Shown here: positions 40,452 to 49,009 of the stretch, one piece after another
How positions within the stretch are numbered: the first letter of the stretch is position 1
Layout: every line of letters starts with the position of its first letter
NCBI RefSeq assembly: GCF_002786295.1
Contig: NZ_PGTC01000010.1
Location: forward strand, 558,001-622,000
Direction of reading: 5' to 3'
From: Pseudooceanicola marinus
GTDB taxonomy: Bacteria > Pseudomonadota > Alphaproteobacteria > Rhodobacterales > Rhodobacteraceae
DNA length: 64,000 nucleotides
Translations under genes and position numbers: made by a program
The notes under the pieces: generated by a model
Databases searched by the model: none
The model's input: only the letters and a program-made list of their open reading frames with translations
What the model was told of the DNA's origin: nothing

Positions 40452-41720
40452 ATGGCGGTGGCGAAAGACATGGCATCAACTGCATCCAATGCGGTGCTGC
40501 GCAAAAAGGCGTCAGCGGCGCGAGAGACCTACCAGGCCCGGGCGATGTCGCCCGAGAAGGCCTTGCGGCTGTCGCTTGCCAAGAGCGCGGACGAGCTTTT
40601 GGACATGTCGCTGGTCGTGCTGTCGTGCCAGTACGACTACCTCTCGGCGGATGATCTGACCGGGCATCTGGCCGATGACGGGCTGCTGGTGCTGCTGGAT
40701 GGCGCCGGGCGGGTGACCGGGGCGATGATGCTGGATCTGATGGCGGCTTCCGCCCTGGTGGAGCAGAGCACCATGGGCCGCGTTTCCCCGTTGGAGCCGG
40801 AGCCGCGCGCGACCACCACCACGGATGCCGCCCTGATCGGGCCGATCCTCGACGATGTCTTCCTGCGCCTGGCGATGATGCTGGAAGGGGACCCGGCGGC
40901 GGACTGGATGGCCGGGTACAGCTTCGGCGTCCGGTTGGAAAACGTGCGGCTGATGAGCCTGGCGCTGGATGCCCCGGATTTTCACGTCTTCCGTCTGCAT
41001 GCCGAATTCGGCGGCACCCGGCAGGGGCACATGCTCTTCGCGCTGCCCGATCGCCGCCACCTGCCCGCGATCGAGCAGGAGGGCGAGGCGGCCGGCGACG
41101 CCGGACCCACCGTGGGCGAAGCGGTCATGTCGGCGCCCGCCACCATCGACGCGGTCCTGCACCGCACCACGATGCCCTTTGCCCGCGTCAGCGCGCTGAA
41201 GGTGGGGGACCTGATCGAGATTCCCCGCGCGGCCCTGACCCAGACCCGGCTGGAAACCCGCGGCGAGACCGGTCGCGCGGCTTGCCTCGGCAAGGTTCGG
41301 CTGGGCCAGATGGGCGGCTTTCGTGCCGTGCGGCTGACCATGGCGGAGCTGGCCGAGGCGCAGGGCGGCGGTGGCGCGGGCCAGGCCGGCCTGCCTGCTC
41401 CGGATGGCGGCAGAGCGGCGGGCTCGGCGATGGACGGTGGGGAGATGGGTTTCGCCGGCGCTGACATGGCGGAGGCGTCGCCCGCACCGATGGATCTCGA
41501 CGCGATGGCGTTCGATGCGGCGGAGATCGGTGGGGTCGACAGCGAGGACGTCGGGGGCCTCCCACCCCTTGCCGATCTGCCATCCTCCGATGGCGGGGGA
41601 GAGGCGGATTTCCCCGCGCTCGACGATCTGCCCGATCTGTCGGACCTGCCGGAGTTGGAGGCAGGAGACGACGATTTCCCGGCCATGCCCCTGGCAGATC
41701 TGCCCGACCCGGAGGAATAA
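40452..41720 (+). CDS. FliM/FliN-like protein with SpoA domain
   Basis: The 422-residue protein has a FliM-like N-terminal and middle part (residues about 25-210, with FLRLAMMLEGDPAADWMAGY) and a SpoA (FliN/FliM C-terminal) domain at about 230-300 (RVSALKVGDLIEIPRAALTQ; AACLGKVRLGQMGGFRAVRL). The last 110 residues are low-complexity and acidic with repeated DLP units. FliM and FliN form the flagellar switch C-ring. No other flagellar gene is in the window, so a switch role, or a divergent adaptor role, cannot be decided. An alternative ATG lies 18 bases downstream. Confidence 0.75.
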   Translation: MAVAKDMASTASNAVLRKKASAARETYQARAMSPEKALRLSLAKSADELLDMSLVVLSCQYDYLSADDLTGHLADDGLLVLLDGAGRVTGAMMLDLMAASALVEQSTMGRVSPLEPEPRATTTTDAALIGPILDDVFLRLAMMLEGDPAADWMAGYSFGVRLENVRLMSLALDAPDFHVFRLHAEFGGTRQGHMLFALPDRRHLPAIEQEGEAAGDAGPTVGEAVMSAPATIDAVLHRTTMPFARVSALKVGDLIEIPRAALTQTRLETRGETGRAACLGKVRLGQMGGFRAVRLTMAELAEAQGGGGAGQAGLPAPDGGRAAGSAMDGGEMGFAGADMAEASPAPMDLDAMAFDAAEIGGVDSEDVGGLPPLADLPSSDGGGEADFPALDDLPDLSDLPELEAGDDDFPAMPLADLPDPEE

Positions 41721-41756
41721 GACGCCGCGGCAGGCTCCGGACGATCCCGCGCCGTG

Positions 41757-41808
41757 GGCTGCTCTTCGCCCCTTTCGGCAAGGCGAAAGGCCTCTGGCGC
41801 GAAGAGCC
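41757..41808 (+). terminator. Nested hairpins after the FliM/FliN-like gene
   Basis: An outer stem CTCTTCGC (41762-41769) pairs with GCGAAGAG (41799-41806); an inner stem CCTTTCG (41771-41777) pairs with CGAAAGG (41784-41790). It may terminate transcription or be part of an RNA element. There is no U-run. Confidence 0.45.
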
Positions 41809-41959
41809 GGAGACCGTCGGAACAGCATGAAAAAAGCGGCCGCGAGGGGCGCTGTCACGTCATGGGCGTTGAGGGGAGGGCAGAGGAGGGCGCCCGGCGA
41901 GCGCCTGGTGGCCGCGAGGGCCGGGGTGCGGCCCGGTGACCGGGCCCGCGCCTGTCGGT

Positions 41960-42382
41960 TCAGCCCATCTGTTCGAGGCGGGGGCGCAGGTTCGACAGGT
42001 CGTAACCTGCGCGGGCGGTGGTCGCGAGGATCTCCTCGGTGCCAAGCGCGCCGCTCATCGCCTGGCCCAGCGACCAGATCACCGAACAGCGGGTGCCCGA
42101 GGCGCAGTAGGCCAGCACCGGGCCATCGGCCTCGATCAACTCCATCTGCCGCGCGATATTCTCGGGCGTCATGGTGTCATGGGTCAGGGGCAGCACGGCA
42201 AAGTCGATGCCGGCGGCCTCGGCGGCCTTGGCCATGGTGTCGGCTTGAAGAGCCGGAGGCACCTCGGCGTCGGGGCGATTGCAGATGACCCGGGTGAACC
42301 CGGCATCCCGGATGGCCGTGAGGTCTTCCGGTTCGATCTGCGGGGAGACGGAATACTGCGGGGTGATTTGACGAATGTTCAT
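41960..42382 (-). CDS. TIGR01244/DUF442 family phosphatase-like protein
   Basis: The 140-residue protein belongs to the beta-lactamase-hydrolase-like protein phosphatase (BLH) family. It has the CX5R active-site loop CASGTRCS and the N-terminal block YSVSPQIEPEDLTAIRDAGF, VICNRPDAEVP and PLTHDTMTPENIARQ. The fold is that of dual-specificity phosphatases. Some members act in sulfur metabolism as part of Blh fusions. No sulfur gene is near here, so the substrate is unknown. Confidence 0.85.
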   Translation of the reverse strand: MNIRQITPQYSVSPQIEPEDLTAIRDAGFTRVICNRPDAEVPPALQADTMAKAAEAAGIDFAVLPLTHDTMTPENIARQMELIEADGPVLAYCASGTRCSVIWSLGQAMSGALGTEEILATTARAGYDLSNLRPRLEQMG

Positions 42383-42621
42383 ATCCCATCAATAGGAGCG
42401 GCCCCGACGCCTGTCCAGATGCGGGGCGACCGGCGGGGTGGGGCCTCGCGACCTTCTGCCGCGTCGGTGATCATTTCCTTTGGGCGCGGGGCGTCGCTTT
42501 CGCTATAGTTGTATCAGGTCCCGTCGGAGGAGCGGCGGCCCCATTTCATCGAAAAGTACCGGGAAGCTGGCCGCAGGATGCTGCGGCGCAGAGGCTTCCC
42601 CCCACACCCGGAGGAGCCATC

Positions 42622-42846
42622 ATGAACCCTGTCGCGCTTGACGAGTTGCAGCGGAAATTCGCGAATGTGTCGGAGCTGATTTCCGGAACACGGCCGGGTA
42701 GCCGGCATCATCACCTGCCCGAATTGCATGACCTGATCGGGAATTACACCCGCCGCGGCCTGATGGTGCCAGCCCCCCTGCGGCAGCTGCAGGAAGACCT
42801 GACCAACGAGGCCATCGAATCCCGCTTTGACAACATGCCGGTCTGA
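42622..42846 (+). CDS. Small conserved hypothetical protein
   Basis: The 74-residue product begins MNPVALDELQRKFANVSELI and ends ESRFDNMPV, with a His cluster (GSRHHHLPELHDLIG) in the middle. It is hydrophilic and helical, without a signal or membrane segment. GGAGGAGCC stands before the ATG. I did not recognise a domain. It may be a small regulatory or stress protein. Confidence 0.65.
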   Translation: MNPVALDELQRKFANVSELISGTRPGSRHHHLPELHDLIGNYTRRGLMVPAPLRQLQEDLTNEAIESRFDNMPV

Positions 42847-42979
42847 GATCGGAGGCGGACGGCCCTCCGTCCGCGCTGCGGCGCCCGGGATGCGGCGCCG
42901 CGGCATCGATTTCCGAGACGCCCGTGTCGAATCGCACGAGAGCGAACGACCCAGTGACCCGGGCCACGCAGGCCGTCGG

Positions 42980-43195
42980 TCAGCCCAGCCAGATCCCCAG
43001 GATCACCAGCATCAGCCCGAAGACAGACAGCAGCAATCCGCCCATGTTCATCGGCATGGCGCGGCGGATCACCTCGCGCAGTTCGGCGTCTTCCAGCCCG
43101 GCCGAGCGACCGCGCGCCACCTTGATGATCGACCAGACCAGCAGCACCAGGCCAACCAGCGACACCGCTGCGCCCCCCCAGATCATCACGTCCAT
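42980..43195 (-). CDS. Small membrane protein of unknown function
   Basis: The 71-residue protein has two membrane helices, MIWGGAAVSLVGLVLLVWSI (4-23) and MNMGGLLLSVFGLMLVILGI (49-68), joined by a charged loop rich in Arg and Glu. It resembles small integral proteins of Rhodobacterales. The function is unknown. Confidence 0.7.
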   Translation of the reverse strand: MDVMIWGGAAVSLVGLVLLVWSIIKVARGRSAGLEDAELREVIRRAMPMNMGGLLLSVFGLMLVILGIWLG

Positions 43196-43362
43196 CGACT
43201 TCTCCGCCTATCGCTTGTCACATCTGCGTTTCGCGCGTAGCGGAGCGGGACCGCCGTTGCAAGCGCGGGGGCGGAATGGACCCTTGCGGCGGGGCGCCCG
43301 CGCCGCTAGCAAAGGAAGCTGCCCGAGCAGGGGACCGCGCATAAAAACAGGAGGCGACAGCC

Positions 43363-43629
43363 ATGATGGACGATGAAGACGTCAAGTCCGACAACTACCG
43401 TGTGACCGCAGGCGAGCTGCGCCAGTTCATCGAACGCTTCGAGCGCCTCGACGCGGAAAAGAAGGACCTGGCGGACCAGCAGAAAGAGGTCATGGCAGAG
43501 GCCAAGGGCCGCGGCTATGACGTGAAGGTCCTGCGCAAGCTGATCGCCCTGCGCAAGCGCGAGCCCGATGACATCGCCGAGGAAGAGGCGGTTCTGGAAA
43601 TGTACAAGGAAGCGCTCGGCATGCACTGA
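43363..43629 (+). CDS. gapR: GapR-type nucleoid-associated protein (DUF2312)
   Basis: The 88-residue protein matches DUF2312/GapR: RVTAGELRQFIERFERLDAE, KDLADQQKEVMAEAKGRGYD and VKVLRKLIALRKREPDDIAE. GapR of Caulobacter binds overtwisted A+T-rich DNA in front of RNA polymerase and replication forks and stimulates topoisomerases. It forms coiled-coil tetramers. AGGAGG precedes the first of two ATG codons. The protein is widespread and essential-like in alphaproteobacteria. Confidence 0.93.
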   Translation: MMDDEDVKSDNYRVTAGELRQFIERFERLDAEKKDLADQQKEVMAEAKGRGYDVKVLRKLIALRKREPDDIAEEEAVLEMYKEALGMH

Positions 43630-43750
43630 GCGCCTCGGGCCGGGCGGGGCATCCCCCCGCTGGCCTTCGCGGTGCGCGCGCTTTGCGCTCCGCCCTCGGG
43701 CCGGACCGTCAGCGTACATGCGGGGCCCGGCACGCGACCTGCCGCGTCAC

Positions 43751-44626
43751 CTATGGCGTGATGAAGGTCACTCCGGGAAGGCGTTCGATCTCGTAGACGT
43801 CTTCTTCGTAAAGCTCCGTCAGCATGTCGATCATCAGCTCGTCCCAGTCGGGGCCGGTCAGCTCTTCCTCCAGCGCGTCGTCCAGGGCGAACTTGTCGAG
43901 GAAGACGGTGGCGGCGCGGCGGCGCTGGCTTTCGCTCATCCCAGGATGAGCGGCCAGGTAGGCCTCGAAGCGGCGCATGCCCTCGGGCGACATGATGTCG
44001 GTCAGCATGTCAAACTCGCCGTCCAGCCGGTGCTCCGGTGACAGCCCCGCCAGTTCACGCATGACCTCGCCCCAGATCAGGGGCGTATCCTCGTGGCACC
44101 AGCAGGTGATCTTCATGTCCGGCACGGTCTCGCGGATGCGCCCGATCAGCTCCGACCAGCGCAGCGCCAGAGGATCGGTGCCGCCCATGAACTGGTCGAA
44201 GCTTTGCTGCGGGGAGATGTTGAAGACGTCCGGCAGGTAGGTCGCCGGGTTGCGCACCGCCAGGAACAGCTCTTGCCGGTCGCCGGCGAAGAACTCGCGG
44301 AAATCGGCCAGCTTGGTCTCCGCGTGGGGATAGAACTGGTCGTCCGCCACCGCCAGCTTGGGCACGCAGAAGAAGTTTTCGTTCGACAGTACCAGCCGCT
44401 CGGGCGTCTCGTGATCCAGCGTCTGCGTGAGGAAACGATCACGCGCGCCGGCCTCGGGTGGACGCGAGGACAATTCGTGGATGGCATCGCGCAGCGCGCG
44501 GCGATAGCGCGACGGCCCGGGGACGGCGATGCCGTCGTCATGCAGGCGGTCGCGGTTCTTCAGCAGGCAGCGGATCAGCCGGTCTTCGTCCGTGGTGTGC
44601 ACCCCGGCGTGGAGAACAACCTGCAT
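43751..44626 (-). CDS. Conserved hypothetical protein, sulfotransferase-like
   Basis: The 291-residue protein starts MQVVLHAGVHTTDEDRLIRC, reminiscent of the HxGxHKT phosphate-binding opening of bacterial sulfotransferase-like proteins but without the Lys-Thr-Gly-Thr. Later it has LVLSNENFFC and LAVRNPATYLPDVFN, which recall the R-x-P 3'-phosphate segment. The second half is acidic. No signal or membrane segment is seen. The function is unknown. GAGGTGAG lies before the ATG at 44626. Confidence 0.65.
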   Translation of the reverse strand: MQVVLHAGVHTTDEDRLIRCLLKNRDRLHDDGIAVPGPSRYRRALRDAIHELSSRPPEAGARDRFLTQTLDHETPERLVLSNENFFCVPKLAVADDQFYPHAETKLADFREFFAGDRQELFLAVRNPATYLPDVFNISPQQSFDQFMGGTDPLALRWSELIGRIRETVPDMKITCWCHEDTPLIWGEVMRELAGLSPEHRLDGEFDMLTDIMSPEGMRRFEAYLAAHPGMSESQRRRAATVFLDKFALDDALEEELTGPDWDELMIDMLTELYEEDVYEIERLPGVTFITP

Positions 44627-44718
44627 CACCTCACCTCACCTGCCGTCACGTTCTGCGGTCGGTTTTCTATATACGCTCACATCTGGACAGGCAAAGCGGT
44701 TTCGGGCAACCAGACCTC

Positions 44719-46386
44719 ATGCCGCAAGACCACGCCCAGATCCCCCGGACCGCATCGTCGCGCCCCACGCGGCGCCTTCCCTCGCCCTGGTCGGTGGGGG
44801 CGGCGCTGATCGCGGCGCTGGTGCTCTTCCCGATCCTGTCGGTGATCTGGACCGCGCTCTGGCCCGAGGCGAACATCTGGCCGCATCTGGTGGCGACGAC
44901 CCTGCCGCGCTACCTGGGCAATTCGCTGATCCTGATGGGGGCCGTGGGGGCGCTGACCGGCGCCGTGGGCACCGGGGCGGCCTGGCTGGTGACGCGTTAT
45001 CGCTTCCCCGGCCATCGCTGGCTGGAATACCTGTTGCTGCTGCCCATGGCGATCCCGGCCTATGTGGGCGCCTATGCGCTGGTCGATTTCCTGGAATACG
45101 CGGGACCGGTGCAGACCGGGCTGCGCAGCCTCTTCGGCTGGACCTCCTCACGCGAATACTGGTTCCCTGAAATCCGCTCGATCGGGGCGGCGATCGTGGT
45201 GCTGACGGCTTCGCTTTATCCTTACGTCTACCTGCTGTCGCGCGCGGCCTTCCGCGAACAGTCCGGCGGCGCCGAAGAGGTGGCCATGTCGCTGGGGCGC
45301 GGCCCCATTCGGCGGTTCCTGACCGTGGGTCTGCCTCTGGCGCGGCCCGCCATCGCCGCCTCGGTCGCCATCGTGATGATGGAGACGGTGAATGATTTCG
45401 GCACCGTCGACTATTTCGCCGTGCAGACCCTGACCACGGGCATCTTCTCGGTCTGGCTGCAAAGCTACAACGCCGGCGGCGCCGCGCAAATCGCCTGCGT
45501 GATCCTTGGTCTCGTGGTCTTTCTGGTGCTGCTGGAGAAAAGTTCGCGCCGCCGCCTGCGCTACTACAACCTGTCCAGCCGTCACCGGCCCGTGGTGCCG
45601 GTGCACCTGCGCGGCCTGGCCGGCTGGGCCGCCACGCTGGCCTGTGCGCTGCCCTTCGCCCTGGGGTTCGTCCTGCCGGGGGCCGTCATCACCAGTCACG
45701 CCTGGAACGAGGTCGGGGCCTGGACCGACCCGGGCCTGCTGACTGCGCTGCGCCATACGCTGACGGTCTGCGCGCTGGCAGCCCTGGTAACGGTCGCCGC
45801 GGCGGTCTTCCTGGTCTACGGGGTGCGTCTGTCGGGCGCTGCGCTGCCGCGCCTGCTGATGCCGGTGACAACCATCGGGTACGCGGCCCCCGGCGCGGTG
45901 CTGGCCGTGGGTATCCTGATCCCGCTGGCCGGCATCGACCATCGTCTGGCCGACGGTATCAGCGCGCTGACCGGGTATGACCCTGGCCTCCTGCTGACCG
46001 GTACGGGCTTTGCCCTGGTCCTGGCCTACTCGGTGCGCTTCTTCGCCATCGCCCAGGGGGCGGCCGACAGCGCCATGGGTCGCATCCCGCCCTCGCTGCC
46101 CATGGCGGCGCGGTCTCTGGGTCGCAACCGTGCGGCGGTGTTGCGCGAGGTGCATTTCCCGCTGATCCGGGGCTCCCTGGCCTCGGCCCTGTTGCTGGTC
46201 TTCGTGGACAGCGTGAAGGAATTGCCAGCGACGCTTCTGCTCAGACCCTTCAATTACGACACCCTGGCGACGCGGGTGCATGAGAAGGCCAGCCTGGAGC
46301 AGTTGGGGGAGGCGGCCCCGGCGGCCCTGGTGGTGATCGCGGTGGGCCTCTGCGCCGTGGCGCTTCTCGCCCGTGCCAATCGCTGA
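44719..46386 (+). CDS. Fbp/Sfu-type iron ABC transporter permease
   Basis: The 555-residue protein is a double permease, about 12 helices in two homologous halves, of the FbpB/SfuB ferric-iron type. Each half carries the EAA-type cytoplasmic loop: GAEEVAMSLGRGPIRRFLTV and PMAARSLGRNRAAVLREVHF, contact points for the ATPase. The start at 44719 (MPQDHAQIPRT) gives a normal N-terminus; the open frame upstream overlaps the divergent gene. No binding-protein or ATPase gene is in the window, which is unusual; downstream is the tRNA-Thr integration site. Confidence 0.9.
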   Translation: MPQDHAQIPRTASSRPTRRLPSPWSVGAALIAALVLFPILSVIWTALWPEANIWPHLVATTLPRYLGNSLILMGAVGALTGAVGTGAAWLVTRYRFPGHRWLEYLLLLPMAIPAYVGAYALVDFLEYAGPVQTGLRSLFGWTSSREYWFPEIRSIGAAIVVLTASLYPYVYLLSRAAFREQSGGAEEVAMSLGRGPIRRFLTVGLPLARPAIAASVAIVMMETVNDFGTVDYFAVQTLTTGIFSVWLQSYNAGGAAQIACVILGLVVFLVLLEKSSRRRLRYYNLSSRHRPVVPVHLRGLAGWAATLACALPFALGFVLPGAVITSHAWNEVGAWTDPGLLTALRHTLTVCALAALVTVAAAVFLVYGVRLSGAALPRLLMPVTTIGYAAPGAVLAVGILIPLAGIDHRLADGISALTGYDPGLLLTGTGFALVLAYSVRFFAIAQGAADSAMGRIPPSLPMAARSLGRNRAAVLREVHFPLIRGSLASALLLVFVDSVKELPATLLLRPFNYDTLATRVHEKASLEQLGEAAPAALVVIAVGLCAVALLARANR

Positions 46387-46442
46387 CCCTGTGGCGCAAC
46401 CCTCTTGAACGGCGCGGGCGATCCGCGTAAACGGCCTGTGAT

Positions 46443-46518
46443 GCCCCTATAGCTCAGCTGGTAGAGCAACTGATTTGTAATCAGTAGGTCCGCGGTTCGA
46501 GTCCGTGTGGGGGCACCA
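46443..46518 (+). tRNA. tRNA-Thr (anticodon TGT), CCA encoded
   Basis: The acceptor arm GCCCCTA pairs with TGGGGGC with one G-U pair; the discriminator is A and CCA is encoded. The anticodon stem ACTGA/TCAGT encloses TTTGTAA, giving TGT for codon ACA. The T arm is CGCGG-TTCGAGT-CCGTG. It marks the left border of the foreign region and is a plausible phage attachment site. Confidence 0.97.
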
Positions 46519-46888
46519 CTTCCTTCCAGCCTAGTTGATTTGAAACGATAAAATCCAGGATTTGTCCCACGGATTTTGAGCGTGGGACACTTTGGGGAAG
46601 CCGCGATGCTTGTGGTAGAGATTCTGCAGTCAGTCCTCTGAGTTGTCAGGTTGGTGTTAGCTCATGCTGGCGCTGAACGGCTTCTGGGGCTTGGAGCAAT
46701 CTTCCCTACAGGCTTAAGGATCGGTCTGCGCGATTGACGACGACACAGGCCTTCCCTATCCCTGCTTTATGGAGAAAATCGAGATTTCGTGTGGCAAGCC
46801 CAATGGGCGAACAGACAATTATTTTCCGATACCTTGAGAAGTATTTCGGGAGGGCAGATGAGAGACCAAAATCAGGCTGCGAAATGCG
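46519..46888. other. Junction between tRNA-Thr and the low-GC cassette
   Basis: This 370-base stretch has no gene. It starts after the tRNA 3' end, where an attL site would lie, contains the inverted repeat at 46563-46589 and then shifts to lower GC. No ribosome binding site or family match is visible in its short open frames. Confidence 0.6.
46563..46589. repeat. Inverted repeat downstream of tRNA-Thr
   Basis: TGTCCCACG (46563-46571) and CGTGGGACA (46581-46589) form a perfect 9-bp stem around a 9-base loop, followed by CTTT. It may be the tRNA terminator or a recombination-related site left by integration. Confidence 0.6.
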
Positions 46889-49009
46889 ATGCTGAGTGAT
46901 GTTCGGTTGCTGGAGGCTGCGGACGCACTAATCGATCGTCTGGATGATATTGTTGCCATTGCAGATGGTTACAAGATGGAGATTGGTTTTTGGCCAAGGC
47001 GCGGGTTGGAGGATGCTATTTGGCGTGGCAGACTGATTGCGGCCTATCGCGAAGGTGAAAATGGAAACGCTGTACTGGGGTTTGTTGTTTTTGGTGGTGT
47101 ATTTCCAAATGGCAGAGTGCAGGCAGTTGCGGTGCATCCAGACTATTTGCGACAGGGTGTTGCCCAGTATCTGATTGATGCGGTTATATCTAGGTTCGAA
47201 ATGGAGGGCTTCCTGACAGTCTCTGCTAAGCCGGCCAGAGACCTCGAAGTTGCTCAAAGTTTTTATCAGAAAAATGGGTTTCTCACGGTTAGGTCTAAGG
47301 CCGGTGGGGCGTCTCGAAAGAGAGAGATCGTTGTTCGTGAGCGAGCGCTGAAGAGTCCTAGCTTGCTTCCAATTGCGTCTGCAAATGGAAGGCGGATTGG
47401 ATTTCCCGTTCCGGATGACCGCTCGAAGTTATGGGTTATCGATCTAAATGTTTTTCTTGATCTCTTGAAGGATGGAAGGGCGAACTATGAAATCGCCGTT
47501 GGACTTTTTCGATCTGCGCTTCAAGGACGTGTTAGAATTGCGGTTACCTCTGAGTTCACGAAGGAGATGACTAGGGTGCCTCGGGTTGGGGGAGGTGACC
47601 CGCTTTTAAAGCTCGCCGAAGCATTGCCTCGCGTTCGTAGAAAGGGCAACGCGGAGGTCGAGAGATTGTCTATGGATATTCATTCATTGATTTTTGAGAA
47701 GAACAAGCCGTCACAAGCCGGTTCGGCCCAAGCGCTAAGTGATTGCATGCATCTTGCCGAATCGATCACTGCAAATGCCTCTGCATTTGTGACAAGCGAT
47801 GGTGTTCTCCTCAGGAATAGGCGCGCGATTAGAGAGGCTTGGAGGTTGGAGGTGGTCGCCCTAGAGGACTTCTGTGAAGCGCTTTCTTCCATCGACAAGG
47901 TGCCGATGATCAACGCTGCTCGAGGAGAAGGCTTTCGGGTTTGTTCCGTAGATGCAGCCCGCGCGCGCGGTGTTATATTAAAGCTCAAGCGTGGCGCCGC
48001 TAATGGTTTTCTTTTTGGTGATCCCCAAAAGCTGGAGGCGGCCCAGTTCATTGCTGCTTACGACAGTAATGACCGAGAGGTAGCGTTGCTCGCGTCCTGG
48101 ACGCCATCTGAGTTTGGGCAAGAATATGAGATCTCAATCTTTGTCGATCAGTCTAGCCCCCGGGCTGATGTTATCGCGGACACTATGCTTGGATATCAAG
48201 TTGATACTATCGGGCGGTGTGGTGTGAGCTTGATAAAGTTGGACGATGTTCCAGGGCAGTTGTCCGTGCGCAAGGTCGCGCAGCAGAGAGGTTTCGTGCT
48301 AAGCGATACTGGTCGGGAGCTGAGGAAAGCTGCTTTAGGCGCCCCTGTTACACCCAATAGCTTCGAGACTCTGTGGGATAAACTCGGAATAATTGTTGGG
48401 CGAGATAATTTCGGCTCGGTCCCGTCAACTTTTTCCGGTCTTGAAGAGCTTTTCTCATATAGTATTTCGGATTTTTTGGATATTGAAAACCTGCTTGGTC
48501 CGACTTTAATTGTTCCGTCTTCTCGTGAGGTTTGTATTCAGCCGATAGCCAGGCCTTATGCAGATGAGCTTTTGGGTACTTCCGAGCAGGCTTCTTTCCT
48601 AGAGCAGCGAGAGGGTGCATTTCGGTCGCAGAAGGTGTACGTTAGCAGCGGGCGAAGCAGAAATTTCTTCAAGGAGAACCAGGTCGTAATGTTTTATGAA
48701 TCGGTTCGTACCGGAGGGCGTGGCGCGGTAATCGCTGCGGCGCGAGTTGATAATGTTGTGACACAGAGGAAGGTTAAAATAGATCCTGGGTCAATGAGCA
48801 GGACGGTTTTGGAGAATGTCGAAAGGTTCTCTTCTAGTGACGAGGTTACTTTGACGAGCTTTAGTTCTATTTTGCGTTTTCCTCAGCCCGTGGGACTCCT
48901 CGCGCTTAAACGTGTTGGGGCTGCAGGAACTCAGAACCTACAAACGACTACCAAGATTTCGACGGCTGTTGCTCAGACCGTTTTTGATTTGGGCTGGTCA
49001 AATGGATAA
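46889..49009 (+). CDS. GNAT acetyltransferase-PIN nuclease fusion protein
   Basis: The 706-residue protein has an N-terminal GNAT domain (1-150; VQAVAVHPDYLRQGVAQYLI with the acetyl-CoA loop RQGVA; AQSFYQKNGF). A PIN-like nuclease domain follows (about 180-330), with all four acidic residues: Asp185 in WVIDLNVFLDLL, Glu222 in VTSEFTKEM, Asp285 in ALSDCMHLAE and Asp304 in VTSDGVLL. Residues 395-480 look like a degenerate second GNAT fold (KVAQQRGFVLSD). The end (about 545-700) resembles a PUA/ASCH-like RNA-binding domain (NFFKENQVVMFYESVRTGGR). GC is clearly lower than in neighbours. It overlaps the ASCH gene by 8 bases. A toxin-antitoxin or phage-defence role is inferred. Confidence 0.8.
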   Translation: MLSDVRLLEAADALIDRLDDIVAIADGYKMEIGFWPRRGLEDAIWRGRLIAAYREGENGNAVLGFVVFGGVFPNGRVQAVAVHPDYLRQGVAQYLIDAVISRFEMEGFLTVSAKPARDLEVAQSFYQKNGFLTVRSKAGGASRKREIVVRERALKSPSLLPIASANGRRIGFPVPDDRSKLWVIDLNVFLDLLKDGRANYEIAVGLFRSALQGRVRIAVTSEFTKEMTRVPRVGGGDPLLKLAEALPRVRRKGNAEVERLSMDIHSLIFEKNKPSQAGSAQALSDCMHLAESITANASAFVTSDGVLLRNRRAIREAWRLEVVALEDFCEALSSIDKVPMINAARGEGFRVCSVDAARARGVILKLKRGAANGFLFGDPQKLEAAQFIAAYDSNDREVALLASWTPSEFGQEYEISIFVDQSSPRADVIADTMLGYQVDTIGRCGVSLIKLDDVPGQLSVRKVAQQRGFVLSDTGRELRKAALGAPVTPNSFETLWDKLGIIVGRDNFGSVPSTFSGLEELFSYSISDFLDIENLLGPTLIVPSSREVCIQPIARPYADELLGTSEQASFLEQREGAFRSQKVYVSSGRSRNFFKENQVVMFYESVRTGGRGAVIAAARVDNVVTQRKVKIDPGSMSRTVLENVERFSSSDEVTLTSFSSILRFPQPVGLLALKRVGAAGTQNLQTTTKISTAVAQTVFDLGWSNG

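Noticed and set aside
37933-40485. An 850-residue minus-strand open frame opposite the symporter-kinase gene
   Set aside because: Long shadow frame in high-GC DNA; composition is Arg, His and Gln-rich and it has no domain, while the plus strand shows all kinase motifs.
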